A DNA stretch of 7,441 nt from Pseudomonadota bacterium (GTDB lineage: Bacteria; Pseudomonadota; Gammaproteobacteria; Xanthomonadales; Rhodanobacteraceae): contig JAEZQS010000184.1 in the NCBI GenBank assembly GCA_023412995.1, forward strand, positions 1 through 7,441, read 5' to 3'. Positions within the stretch are counted from its first letter, which is position 1; every line of letters begins with the position of its first letter. Of the stretch, positions 1 through 5,468 are shown piece by piece. A program made the translations under genes and the position numbers. Under the pieces are notes generated by a model that worked only from the letters and a program-made list of their open reading frames with translations, was not told where the DNA came from and searched no databases.

Positions 1-781
1 CGCGATCCAGCAACGCCGCGAGGCGCGCGGCTGCCTGGCGGATCCGCCGCTCCGCCACGGGCCGGTGCTGCGCAAGGTAGGCCGCGTCGATGCGATGGCG
101 CGGCGGATAGAGGCCGCCGTCGCGAACCAGGCCGCAGGACTCCTCGGCCCACTGCGCTGGCGTGCCGCCGGCATCGGGCAGCGGCTGCCGCGCGAGGCGG
201 GCCGCCTGCTCGCGCCAGCCGATGCCCGGGCGAACGGGCACCGGGGTGTCCCAGATCGCGTGGAGGTTGGTGGCGCGTCCCTCGAACTGCAGCTGGAAGC
301 GGTTGCCGCCACGATCGTTGCGTGGACTGGCGTGCAGTGGCTGGTGCACGTCGGCGACGAAATGGACCAGGAAGCGGAGCGCCTCGGCCCGTCCGGCGCG
401 GTCGTGCGCCGGGTCGCCCAGGATGCGCGCGTAGTGCTCGATGGCCGCTACCACGCAGTTGCCGTCCGGGCAGTCGCGCGCGGCGCGGTAGCGGCAATCG
501 GACGAGGCGAAGTTGATGAAGTGCAGGCGCGCGGTGCGCTGGCCCAGCGCGCGCTTCGCCGGATCATGGCGCAGGTCGTCGGCCCAGCTCGCCACATCGG
601 AGAGGGCGTGCGGATCGGCGCTGCCGAGCAGCCGTGCGACCTGCGCACGCGCCGCGGGCGACAGCTGCTGCTGCGCCAGTTCCGCGACCATGCGGTGCCC
701 GGCCGGCCCCCACGCCTGCGCGGCGGGAGCGACGATGATGGCCAGCAAGGCGGCGAACAGGCGGAAGGTTGCGCGGGGCAT
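1..781 (-). CDS. S1/P1-type zinc nuclease, secreted (3' end beyond window)
   Basis: The minus-strand frame encodes 260 residues before leaving the window, close to full length for a bacterial S1/P1 nuclease. These are exported trinuclear-zinc enzymes that cut single-stranded DNA and RNA and release 5'-mononucleotides. Numbering from the Met at 781, residues 1-23 form a signal peptide ending AQA, so mature Trp24 becomes the N-terminus that binds zinc. All nine family zinc ligands are visible: W24, H29, D68 (SWADDLR), H87 (LHFIN), H140, D144 and H150 (HFVADVHQPLH), H174 and D178 (NLHAIWD). Cysteines at 96, 104, 109 and 216 could form disulfides in the periplasm or outside the cell. An in-frame ATG at 790 would add three residues (MHD); neither start has a clear Shine-Dalgarno sequence, and 781 gives the more typical signal peptide. 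It is divergent from the GAPDH gene. Identity is firm; substrate preference (nucleic acid only, or also phospholipid) is not known. Confidence 0.93.
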   Translation of the reverse strand, partial: MPRATFRLFAALLAIIVAPAAQAWGPAGHRMVAELAQQQLSPAARAQVARLLGSADPHALSDVASWADDLRHDPAKRALGQRTARLHFINFASSDCRYRAARDCPDGNCVVAAIEHYARILGDPAHDRAGRAEALRFLVHFVADVHQPLHASPRNDRGGNRFQLQFEGRATNLHAIWDTPVPVRPGIGWREQAARLARQPLPDAGGTPAQWAEESCGLVRDGGLYPPRHRIDAAYLAQHRPVAERRIRQAAARLAALLDR

Positions 782-904
782 GTCGTGCATCCGGGGAATC
801 CGCCACGAGTGTGCCATGCGCCATCGCGCGACGCGGGCTGCTGCGATCGACGTGCACGAATGGCCCCATCGCAATGGCCCCGTGCGCGCGAGTCAGGGGG
901 CCGG

Positions 905-910
905 TAGAAT
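905..910 (+). promoter_or_regulatory. Candidate -10 box of the GAPDH gene
   Basis: TAGAAT matches the sigma-70 -10 consensus at five of six positions and lies 39 bp before the GAPDH start codon. No good -35 box is seen 16-18 bp upstream, where the sequence is GC-rich. A 9-bp direct repeat AATGGCCCC (859-867 and 873-881) and a GGCCCC/GGGGCC inverted pair just upstream could be regulator sites. The call rests on one hexamer and its position. Confidence 0.3.
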
Positions 911-949
911 GGCGCATTGCGCTCATCCCCCGCCTCCAAGGAGTCTTCC

Positions 950-1963
950 ATGCCCGTGAAAGTCGCGATCAATGGCTATGGCCGCATCGGCCGCAACATC
1001 CTGCGTGCGCTGTATGAGTCCGGGCGCACCGGCGAGATCCAGGTGGTGGCCGTGAACGATCTGGGGGATGCGGAGACCAACGCTCACCTGACCCAGTACG
1101 ACACCGCGCACGGCAAGTTCCCGGGTGAGGTGGGCGTCGAAGGCGGCGACCTCGTCGTCAATGGCGACCACATCCGCGTCTGCGCCGAACGCGATCCGGC
1201 CAGGCTGCCGTGGAAGGATCTCGGCGTGGACATCGTGCTCGAGTCCACCGGCTTCTTCACCAGCAAGGCGAAGGCGAGCGCACACCTCGCCGCCGGTGCG
1301 AACAAGGTGATCATCTCGGCGCCGGGCGACAAGGACGTGGACGGCACCTTCGTCTACGGTGTCAACCACGACCAGATCAAGGGCAGCGACCAGGTCATCT
1401 CGAACGCGTCCTGCACCACCAACTGCCTGGCGCCGCTGGCGATGGCGCTGCACCGCCGGATCGGCATCGTGCATGGCCTGATGACCACCATCCACGCCTA
1501 CACCAACGACCAGGTGCTCACCGACGTCTTCCACAAGGACCTGCGTCGTGCGCGCTCGGCCACGATGAGCCAGATCCCGACCAAGACCGGCGCCGCCGCG
1601 GCGATCGGCCTGGTGCTGCCCGAGCTCAAGGGCAAGCTCGACGGCTTCTCGATGCGCATCCCGACCATCAACGTCTCGTGCGTGGACTTCAGCTTCGTCG
1701 CGCAGCGGGAAACCAGCGCCGGGGAAGTCGAGTCGGCAGTGCGCGCGGCCAGCGAGGGCGAGCTGAAGGGCGTGCTCGGCATCAACACGAAGCCGCTGGT
1801 ATCGGTGGACTTCAACCACAACCCGCTGTCGTCGGTGTTCGATGCGACGCAGACGCGCGTGATGGGCGGCACCCTGGTGAAGGTGCTCTCCTGGTACGAC
1901 AACGAGTGGGGCTTCTCCAACCGGATGCTGGACATGACGCTGGCATTCGCCAAGGCGCGCTGA
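950..1963 (+). CDS. gap: Type I glyceraldehyde-3-phosphate dehydrogenase
   Basis: This encodes a 337-residue phosphorylating GAPDH, the cytosolic homotetramer that converts glyceraldehyde 3-phosphate, NAD(P)+ and phosphate to 1,3-bisphosphoglycerate in glycolysis and gluconeogenesis. The N-terminal Rossmann motif is INGYGRIGRN (residues 7-16). The catalytic Cys155 sits in SNASCTTNC and the partner His182 in TTIHAYT; the C-terminal SWYDNEWGFSNRM signature is intact. Length is normal. The start at 950 is chosen over an upstream in-frame codon at 917 because AAGGAG (938-943) is well placed and the protein then begins MPVKVAINGYG. The segment NDLGDAETNAHLTQYD resembles, from memory, alphaproteobacterial-type GapA more than the enterobacterial-type 'DYMAYMLKYD' form. 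The Asp after Asn in VNDL suggests NAD preference, but cofactor use cannot be settled by reading. It is transcribed alone and converges with the acetyltransferase gene. Confidence 0.97.
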   Translation: MPVKVAINGYGRIGRNILRALYESGRTGEIQVVAVNDLGDAETNAHLTQYDTAHGKFPGEVGVEGGDLVVNGDHIRVCAERDPARLPWKDLGVDIVLESTGFFTSKAKASAHLAAGANKVIISAPGDKDVDGTFVYGVNHDQIKGSDQVISNASCTTNCLAPLAMALHRRIGIVHGLMTTIHAYTNDQVLTDVFHKDLRRARSATMSQIPTKTGAAAAIGLVLPELKGKLDGFSMRIPTINVSCVDFSFVAQRETSAGEVESAVRAASEGELKGVLGINTKPLVSVDFNHNPLSSVFDATQTRVMGGTLVKVLSWYDNEWGFSNRMLDMTLAFAKAR

Positions 1964-1977
1964 GGCAGCAGCCGCAT

Positions 1978-2004
1978 GGGCGGCATGCCGCGTGCATGCC
2001 GTCC
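1978..2004. terminator. Hairpin between convergent gap and GNAT genes
   Basis: An 11-bp stem (1978-1988 with 1994-2004, including one G-U pair on the plus-strand RNA) closes a 5-nt loop; the core arms are CGGCATGC and GCATGCCG. It starts 15 bp after the gap stop codon and ends 18 bp from the stop of the opposing gene, a natural place for a bidirectional terminator. No T-tract follows on either strand, so it may act with Rho or as a 3' RNA-stabilising hairpin rather than as a classical intrinsic terminator. Confidence 0.5.
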
Positions 2005-2021
2005 TGCAACGCGCTTGCGGC

Positions 2022-2597
2022 CTATCCGGCCATGGCGGCGGCGCGGGCCACGGCTTCCCACTCGCGGCGCAGCAGCCCGTACAGCGCGGTGTCCTGCACG
2101 CCGCCGCCGACGCGCCAGCGTTCGCGCAGCGTGCCCTCCCGCACGAAGCCGGCCCGCTCGACCAGCCGGCACGAGGCGGCATTGTGCGGATCGATGTCGG
2201 CCTCGATGCGTTCCAGCCCGAGCGTGCGGAAGGCAAATGCCAGGGCCAGCGCCAGCATCTCGCTTGCCAACCCGCGTCCCCACCAGTCAGGCAGCAGGGC
2301 ATAGCCGATGACAGCGCGGGCGTGCTCGCGGTGGATGCCGAAGAGCGAGCAGGTGCCGATCGGCTCGCCGCCGGGCAGCGTCGCCAGCCACGGGTAGAAC
2401 TCCATCAGCTGGCGCTCGCAGGCGACGCGCGCGACATGCTCGACCGCCTGGGCGGGATCGGTCCAGGCCGGGAAACTCCAGTAGCGCATCACGCGCGGAT
2501 CCGAATGCAGCGCGTACAGTGCGCCGGCATCGGACGGCTCGATTCCGCGCAGCCGCACGCGTCCGCCGGCCAGCACCGGGATCGGTAAGCCGCTCAA
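2022..2597 (-). CDS. GNAT N-acetyltransferase, RimJ/RimL type
   Basis: This 191-residue protein has the plan of the RimJ/RimL-type GNAT family (Acetyltransf_3 type), which moves an acetyl group from acetyl-CoA to an amine, often a protein N-terminus or a small molecule. It opens with a typical first strand, RVRLRGIEPSDAGALYAL (residues 13-30). The acetyl-CoA-binding turn is GYALLPDWWGRGLA (98-111), with the WGRGLA pyrophosphate loop, followed by a long helix. The later strand ERIEADIDPHNAASCRLVER (129-148) and AGFVREGTLRE (149-159) are characteristic. The start is taken as TTG at 2597, which overlaps the stop codon of the upstream universal stress protein (TTGA). GGTGG lies a few bases before it, and residue 13 already begins the fold, leaving little room for a much later start; GTG at 2576 is an alternative. 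It is probably translationally coupled to the stress-protein gene. The substrate is unknown. Confidence 0.9.
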   Translation of the reverse strand: MSGLPIPVLAGGRVRLRGIEPSDAGALYALHSDPRVMRYWSFPAWTDPAQAVEHVARVACERQLMEFYPWLATLPGGEPIGTCSLFGIHREHARAVIGYALLPDWWGRGLASEMLALALAFAFRTLGLERIEADIDPHNAASCRLVERAGFVREGTLRERWRVGGGVQDTALYGLLRREWEAVARAAAMAG

Positions 2598-3433
2598 TGC
2601 GCCACCAGCAGCGGCAGGTCGCTGTACTGGAACAGGTGCCGGGTGGTGCCGCCGAGCACGAGTTCGGTGATGCGCGAATGCCCCCAGGCACCCATCACGA
2701 TCAGGTCGGCGTCGGCGGCGCGTGCCGCGGTCAGCAGCGCCGGGCCGTTCTTTTCGCGGCTGGTGTCGAGCGGGTGGAACGCCGCCTTGATGCCGCGGCG
2801 CGCGAGCCACGCGGCGAGGTCCAGCCGCGGCAACCAGCGCAGGCCGAACGGATTCTCCACCGGATCGCCGACCAGCACCGTCACGCTTGCCGCCCGGGCC
2901 AGCAACGGCAAGGCGCCGCGGATCGCCAGCATCGCCTCGCGGCTTTCGTTCCACGCCACCACGATCCGCTCGCCCACGCTGCCGCAGCGCGCCGATTCCG
3001 GCACCACCACCACCGGTGCGGCCGAACCGAACACGGTGCGCGACACCAGTCCCCAGCCGACGGGTGCATCGGGGTTGAGCTGCGGCCGCTCCAGCACGAC
3101 GAGATCGCACCAGCGCGAGGCGTGGCAGATCGCCTCGATCGTCTCGCCCTGGGACACCTGCCACTCGCCACCGAGGCCGTTCGCTGCGAGGGCGGCGCGC
3201 CAGCCGGATTCGAACGCCAGCGCCTCGCGGTAGAGCGAATCGGTTTCCGGCACCACCATGGCGACGGCTTCGGGCGAGGCGAACGCCGCGGCCGCAATCG
3301 GCACCACGTGCAGGCCGGTGACCCAGCCATTCAGCCGTCGCCCGAGCGCGAGGCCGGCGTGGGCGGCGGGCGTGTGCGCGTCGGTGCGGCGCAGGTGGAC
3401 AAGGATGTCGGGCTGGGGCGTCTCGGACTCCAT
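2594..3433 (-). CDS. Tandem-domain universal stress protein (UspA superfamily)
   Basis: The 279-residue cytosolic protein contains two UspA folds in tandem, as in UspE-like and alphaproteobacterial two-domain stress proteins. Domain 1 covers about residues 8-145; its end shows DLVVLERP and SAAPVVVVPES but lacks the ATP-loop glycines, so it is probably degenerate. Domain 2 covers about 156-279 and carries a nucleotide loop, MGAWGHSRITELVLGGTTRH (247-266), close to the G-x2-G-x9-G pattern of ATP-binding Usps, followed by SDLPLLVAH. The start at 3433 is fixed by GGAGG (3439-3443) five bases upstream; an extension to a GTG at 3466 would bury this site. Usps of this kind respond to starvation, redox or oxygen stress. 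The gene is divergent from the secreted-protein gene at 3599 and shares its hairpin-rich intergenic region. The downstream acetyltransferase overlaps it by 4 nt. Confidence 0.93.
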   Translation of the reverse strand: MESETPQPDILVHLRRTDAHTPAAHAGLALGRRLNGWVTGLHVVPIAAAAFASPEAVAMVVPETDSLYREALAFESGWRAALAANGLGGEWQVSQGETIEAICHASRWCDLVVLERPQLNPDAPVGWGLVSRTVFGSAAPVVVVPESARCGSVGERIVVAWNESREAMLAIRGALPLLARAASVTVLVGDPVENPFGLRWLPRLDLAAWLARRGIKAAFHPLDTSREKNGPALLTAARAADADLIVMGAWGHSRITELVLGGTTRHLFQYSDLPLLVAH

Positions 3434-3456
3434 CGCATCCTCCGGGGATCCTGCTG

Positions 3457-3485
3457 CAACCGGCACGGCGGCCTGCAGCCGGTTG
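3457..3485. promoter_or_regulatory. 8-bp inverted repeat upstream of the usp gene
   Basis: CAACCGGC (3457-3464) and GCCGGTTG (3478-3485) form a perfect inverted repeat with a 13-bp spacer. Its near edge is 14 bp from the usp Shine-Dalgarno and 24 bp from the start codon. It could be a dimeric-regulator site or a leader hairpin in the mRNA. It does not match the FNR/Anr consensus TTGAT-N4-ATCAA. Confidence 0.45.
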
Positions 3486-3500
3486 GTAGCTTACGCCAGC

Positions 3501-3526
3501 GCTCCCCCGCCGGCATGCGGCGGAGC
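3501..3526. promoter_or_regulatory. Near-perfect hairpin in the divergent promoter region
   Basis: GCTCC and GGAGC form an outer 5-bp stem, and CCGC (3507-3510) with GCGG (3517-3520) an inner 4-bp stem, separated by one C-C mismatch and closing on a 6-nt loop. It lies 14 bp before the -35-like box of the plus-strand operon and midway between the two divergent genes. An operator, a cruciform or a stray palindromic repeat are all possible. Confidence 0.4.
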
Positions 3527-3539
3527 AGCGCCCGTGCGC

Positions 3540-3567
3540 TTCACCCGCGCGTGCGATGCCGGATAAT
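3540..3567 (+). promoter_or_regulatory. Sigma-70-like promoter of the secreted-protein/GFA operon
   Basis: TTCACC (3540-3545) matches the -35 consensus at four of six positions. A 16-bp spacer separates it from GATAAT (3562-3567), which matches the -10 box at five of six. Transcription would begin near 3574, leaving about 25 nt of leader that holds GGAGG (3588-3592). Confidence 0.5.
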
Positions 3568-3598
3568 CACCGCTCGTGACGACCCGCGGAGGTGTGCA

Positions 3599-4039
3599 AT
3601 GCGCGTGACCCGATGGATCCTGCCGCCGGCGCTTGCCGCGGCGCTGCTCCTTCCCGCCATTGCCGGCGCGGCCAAACCGCTCGAATGCCAGATGCGCTTC
3701 TCGCTGGCCGGCTGGTCGGCGTTCTACCGCACAGCGTCGGGCGAGGGCACCGTGACCTGCAGCAACGGGCAGAAGCTGAAGGTCCGCATCGAGACCCGCG
3801 GCGGTGGCATCACCTTCGGCAAGTCCGAGATCCGCGACGGCCTCGGCAAGTTTTCCGACGTATACGACATCGAGCAGGTGCTCGGCTCCTACGCCACGGC
3901 CGGGGCGCACGCCGGTGCGACGCGTTCCGCCCAGGCGCAGGTGCTGACCAAGGGACCGGTGTCGCTGGCGCTGTCGGGCAAGGGCAACGGCTGGGACCTC
4001 GGCGTCGCCTTCGGCAAGTTCACCCTCAGCCGGCGCTGA
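3599..4039 (+). CDS. Small secreted protein of unknown function
   Basis: This encodes 146 residues. Residues 1-25 form a Sec signal peptide: positive MRVTR, a hydrophobic stretch, then an AGA/AAK region with probable cleavage after Ala24 or Ala25. The mature part is about 12 kDa, rich in Gly and Ser, and predicted by eye to be mostly beta strand, with short alternating segments such as GTVTCSNGQKLKVRIETRG. Cys30 and Cys54 could form a disulfide in the periplasm. The C-terminal GWDLGVAFGKFTLSRR is amphipathic and ends in aromatic and basic residues, a little like an outer-membrane beta strand. The start is supported by GGAGG six bases upstream (3588-3592). The gene precedes the GFA-type gene by only 4 nt, so they are probably co-transcribed. 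I recall similar uncharacterised proteins in proteobacteria but no named domain, so no function is assigned. Confidence 0.85.
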   Translation: MRVTRWILPPALAAALLLPAIAGAAKPLECQMRFSLAGWSAFYRTASGEGTVTCSNGQKLKVRIETRGGGITFGKSEIRDGLGKFSDVYDIEQVLGSYATAGAHAGATRSAQAQVLTKGPVSLALSGKGNGWDLGVAFGKFTLSRR

Positions 4040-4043
4040 CCCG

Positions 4044-4451
4044 ATGGCGGCGGAGTTCACCACGCACACGGGCAGCTGCCATTGCGGCGCGGTGCGCTTC
4101 GAGGTGGATGCGTCCGTGGTGCTGCCGGTGTTGGACTGCAATTGCTCGATCTGCCGCATGACGGGCTTCCTGCACCTGATCGTGCCGTGCAGCCGCTTCC
4201 GGCTGCTGGCCGGCGAAGGCGAGCTTGCCGAATACACCTTCAACACCGGCCTCGCCCGCCACCGCTTCTGTCGCCGCTGCGGCGTGAAATCGTTCTACGT
4301 GCCGCGCTCCAACCCCGACGGCATCGACGTCAACGTGCGCTGCCTCGATCCGGCCACCATCGAGCGCATCGACATCACGGCATTCGACGACAGCCGCCGA
4401 GAGGAAAGCGAAGCGGAAATCGCGCACCTCTCGCGCGACGACGGTCGGTAG
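4044..4451 (+). CDS. GFA/CENP-V family zinc protein
   Basis: The 135-residue protein belongs to the family of glutathione-dependent formaldehyde-activating enzyme (Gfa), a Mss4-like zinc fold. Seven cysteines sit in the family pattern: C12 and C14 (GSCHCGAVRFE), C32, C34 and C37 (DCNCSIC), and C76 and C79 (FCRRCGVKSFY). They correspond to the structural and catalytic zinc sites of Paracoccus Gfa. Most family members are not proven to act on formaldehyde, and many are annotated too specifically, so only the fold and zinc binding are firm. The start codon is 4 nt after the upstream stop with a poor Shine-Dalgarno, so it probably depends on coupling to the secreted-protein gene. The stop codon TAG (4449-4451) lies inside the GTAG head of the first REP element downstream, hinting that a repeat insertion redefined the C-terminus. 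The tail after about residue 115 (DDSRREESEAEIAHLSRDDGR is the last part, charged) is not conserved as far as I can judge. Confidence 0.9.
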   Translation: MAAEFTTHTGSCHCGAVRFEVDASVVLPVLDCNCSICRMTGFLHLIVPCSRFRLLAGEGELAEYTFNTGLARHRFCRRCGVKSFYVPRSNPDGIDVNVRCLDPATIERIDITAFDDSRREESEAEIAHLSRDDGR

Positions 4452-4472
4452 GCGCAGCCGCGACCGCGAAAC
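4448..4472 (+). repeat. REP copy 1, left arm shortened
   Basis: The copy reads GTAGGCGCAGCCGCGACC, then GCGAAAC. Relative to copies at 4681 and 4801 it lacks four bases after GTAGG, leaving only a 3-bp GGC/GCC stem around the GCA loop. The TAG of its head is the stop codon of the GFA-type gene. Confidence 0.75.
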
Positions 4473-4511
4473 CGGACATCGTGCAGGGAGCCGCAAAGCG
4501 GAACATTGAAC

Positions 4512-4538
4512 CACGAAGCACACGAAGAGCACGAAGGA
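4512..4538. repeat. Three-copy 9-bp CACGAAG repeat
   Basis: CACGAAG occurs at 4512, 4521 and 4530, giving three 9-bp units (CACGAAG plus CA, AG or GA). It is AT-richer than its surroundings and lies between REP copies 1 and 2. Similar runs (translated as HEGHEEHEG) occur in intergenic DNA of many bacteria and are often wrongly called as protein starts; I treat this one as non-coding. Confidence 0.7.
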
Positions 4539-4562
4539 AAGCAGAAACGGGGCAACGCTTCC

Positions 4563-4592
4563 GTAGCACCGGCGCAGCCGCGACCGCGAAAC
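4563..4592 (+). repeat. REP copy 2, degenerate head
   Basis: GTAGCACCGGCGCAGCCGCG followed by ACCGCGAAAC. The bases after GTAG have diverged, but a 4-bp CGGC/GCCG stem with the GCA loop, the GACC box and the GCGAAAC tail remain. The GCATGCGACGAA motif follows, as it does after copy 4. Confidence 0.75.
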
Positions 4593-4638
4593 GGCGCATG
4601 CGACGAACGAACCGGTTGGCAACGCGACCGGCCAGCCT

Positions 4639-4710
4639 GCGGTCGCGCTTGCAGCGCTCCTACGACAGCACGATCTTTTCGTAGGAGCGGCGCAGTCGCG
4701 ACCGCGAAAC
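4639..4710. repeat. REP copies 3 and 4 as an inverted pair
   Basis: The inverted copy (4639-4663) and the forward copy (4681-4710) face head to head. CGCTCCTACGA (4655-4665) and TCGTAGGAGCG (4679-4689) are perfect 11-bp complements around 13 nt, so the pair can fold as one long hairpin. The individual stems are GCGCT/AGCGC and GCGGC/GTCGC (one G-U). This is the BIME-like layout known for paired REPs. Confidence 0.85.
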
Positions 4711-4755
4711 CTCGCATGCGACGAAACCTTCGGATAGCAGCGTCGTTATCGCCAA

Positions 4756-4828
4756 TTCGCGGTCGCGCTTGAAGCGCTCCTACGACGACACGAGCTTCCC
4801 GTAGGAGCGGCGCAGCCGCGACCGGAAA
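4756..4828. repeat. REP copies 5 and 6 as an inverted pair
   Basis: The inverted copy (4756-4783) and the forward copy (4801-4828) repeat the layout of the previous pair exactly 120 bp downstream. CGCTCCTACG (4775-4784) and CGTAGGAGCG (4800-4809) are perfect complements around 15 nt. Stems are GCGCT/AGCGC and GCGGC/GCCGC. Copy 6 has lost two bases of its tail (ACCGGAAAC instead of ACCGCGAAAC). Confidence 0.85.
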
Positions 4829-4855
4829 CCCGCATGCGGCGGCCGCATCCGCGGG
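4829..4855 (-). terminator. Intrinsic terminator of the DUF456 gene
   Basis: On the minus strand, CCCGC, a GG bulge, ATGCGG, loop CCG, CCGCAT and GCGGG form an 11-bp stem in two parts, directly followed by TTTCC. It begins 18 bp after the stop codon of the DUF456 gene. The T-run is short, so efficiency may be modest. The right arm reuses the GCATGCG motif that trails the forward REP copies. Confidence 0.55.
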
Positions 4856-4873
4856 CGTCGCAACCGGTCCAGC

Positions 4874-5362
4874 TCATCCGACCAGGAACGCAAACGCGAA
4901 GATGCCGAGCATCGCGAACAGGATGCCGAGTTTGGCCACCGTGCCAACGAGGAAGCCGACCCACGCGCCGACGCCCACCCCGGTCGCCTTGCGCAAGCCG
5001 CCGCCGGCCAGCAGCTCGCCCGCCAGCGCGCCAGCGAAGGGACCGAGCAGCAGCCCGGGAATGCCGAAGAAGATCCCGATGAGGGTGCCGAGGGCCGCGC
5101 CGATCACCGCCTGCCGGCTCGCGCCGACCCGTCTGGCGCCGAGCACGCCGGCAACGAAATCGACGATCAGCGAGATCACCGTCAGCGTGCCAAGCACGAA
5201 CAGCGTTACCGCGCCGGCATGCGCGAAGTGGTCCGCCCACGCCGCCAGCAGCATGCCGCAGAACACGAGGGGGATACCGGGTATCGCGGGCAGGATCGTG
5301 CCGGCGATCCCGGCGAGGATCAGCACGGCGGCAAGGAGGCTCCAGGCAATCTGCGGGTCCAT
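4874..5362 (-). CDS. DUF456 family membrane protein
   Basis: This 162-residue inner-membrane protein has about four to five hydrophobic segments: residues 6-23, 29-43, 51-75, 86-120 (probably a re-entrant or two short helices) and 132-160. Family landmarks are the early GTILPAIPGIPLVFCGM (21-37) and the central GARRVGASRQAVIGAALGTL (75-94), continuing into the glycine-rich FFGIPGLLLGPFAGALAGEL (98-117). These are typical of DUF456, a widespread family with no established biochemical role. Glycine and proline hairpins dominate, and no catalytic or metal motif is seen. The start at 5362 is the only reasonable Met; no clear Shine-Dalgarno precedes it. It lies downstream of tonB in the same direction but with 106 bp between, a candidate promoter of its own (5391-5396) and its own terminator, so it is probably a single-gene unit. 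Confidence 0.88.
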   Translation of the reverse strand: MDPQIAWSLLAAVLILAGIAGTILPAIPGIPLVFCGMLLAAWADHFAHAGAVTLFVLGTLTVISLIVDFVAGVLGARRVGASRQAVIGAALGTLIGIFFGIPGLLLGPFAGALAGELLAGGGLRKATGVGVGAWVGFLVGTVAKLGILFAMLGIFAFAFLVG

Positions 5363-5390
5363 GGCGTGGCGGCGCGTGGGGGGAATCCCT

Positions 5391-5396
5391 ACTGTA
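5391..5396 (-). promoter_or_regulatory. Candidate -10 box of the DUF456 gene
   Basis: On the minus strand TACAGT matches the -10 consensus at four of six positions, 28 bp before the start codon. CTGCGC 16 bp upstream is a poor -35 box. It is offered because the gap to tonB contains nothing better. Confidence 0.25.
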
Positions 5397-5468
5397 GCGG
5401 AGTCGCGGGAGAGCGCAGGATCGGGCGCAAGCCGCTGGCGCCGGCGCAAGTCACATCCGCTTCTGCCG

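Larger units (their letters stand above)
4448..4829. repeat. Array of six GTAG REP elements in the gap between convergent genes
   Basis: This fills nearly all of the 422-bp gap between the GFA-type and DUF456 genes; no credible protein gene lies here. Six copies of a REP element with a 5'-GTAG head are seen: four forward (heads at 4448, 4563, 4681, 4801) and two inverted (heads at 4663 and 4783). Complete copies read GTAGGA, a 5-bp stem, a 3-nt loop, then GACC. Forward heads are spaced 115, 118 and 120 bp, and the two inverted heads exactly 120 bp, so the array grew by tandem duplication of a unit of about 120 bp. After forward copies the tail GCGAAAC and a GCATGCG motif recur. GTAG REPs are known from Stenotrophomonas (SMAG) and relatives, where they are mobilised by RAYT transposases; no RAYT gene is present here. 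Confidence 0.88.

Noticed and set aside
65..907. Plus-strand open frame opposite the nuclease gene
   Set aside because: Its translation is low-complexity and featureless, while the minus strand holds all nine zinc ligands of an S1/P1 nuclease.
923..2302. Long minus-strand open frame (459 codons) across the GAPDH gene
   Set aside because: It is an antisense shadow of gap produced by high GC and few stop codons. The translation is His/Arg/Val-rich with no domain, whereas the plus frame is a complete GAPDH.
2598..3164. N-terminal extension of the acetyltransferase to a 380-residue protein
   Set aside because: The extra residues read through the usp gene in another frame, with Arg/Gly/Ala-rich noise; the GNAT fold begins right after the TTG at 2597.
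2519..4039. 506-codon plus-strand frame reaching the end of the secreted-protein gene
   Set aside because: Only the last 146 codons look like protein and have a ribosome-binding site and signal peptide at 3599. The part before that is antisense to the usp and GNAT genes.
4506..4772. Protein gene starting with the NHEAHEEHEG-like segment
   Set aside because: The frame runs through the 9-bp repeat and several REP copies; this is a familiar false start in intergenic repeats and no conserved domain follows.
4448..4829. CRISPR array
   Set aside because: The repeats are palindromic GTAG elements in both orientations with similar, not unique, spacers of unequal length; no cas gene is nearby.
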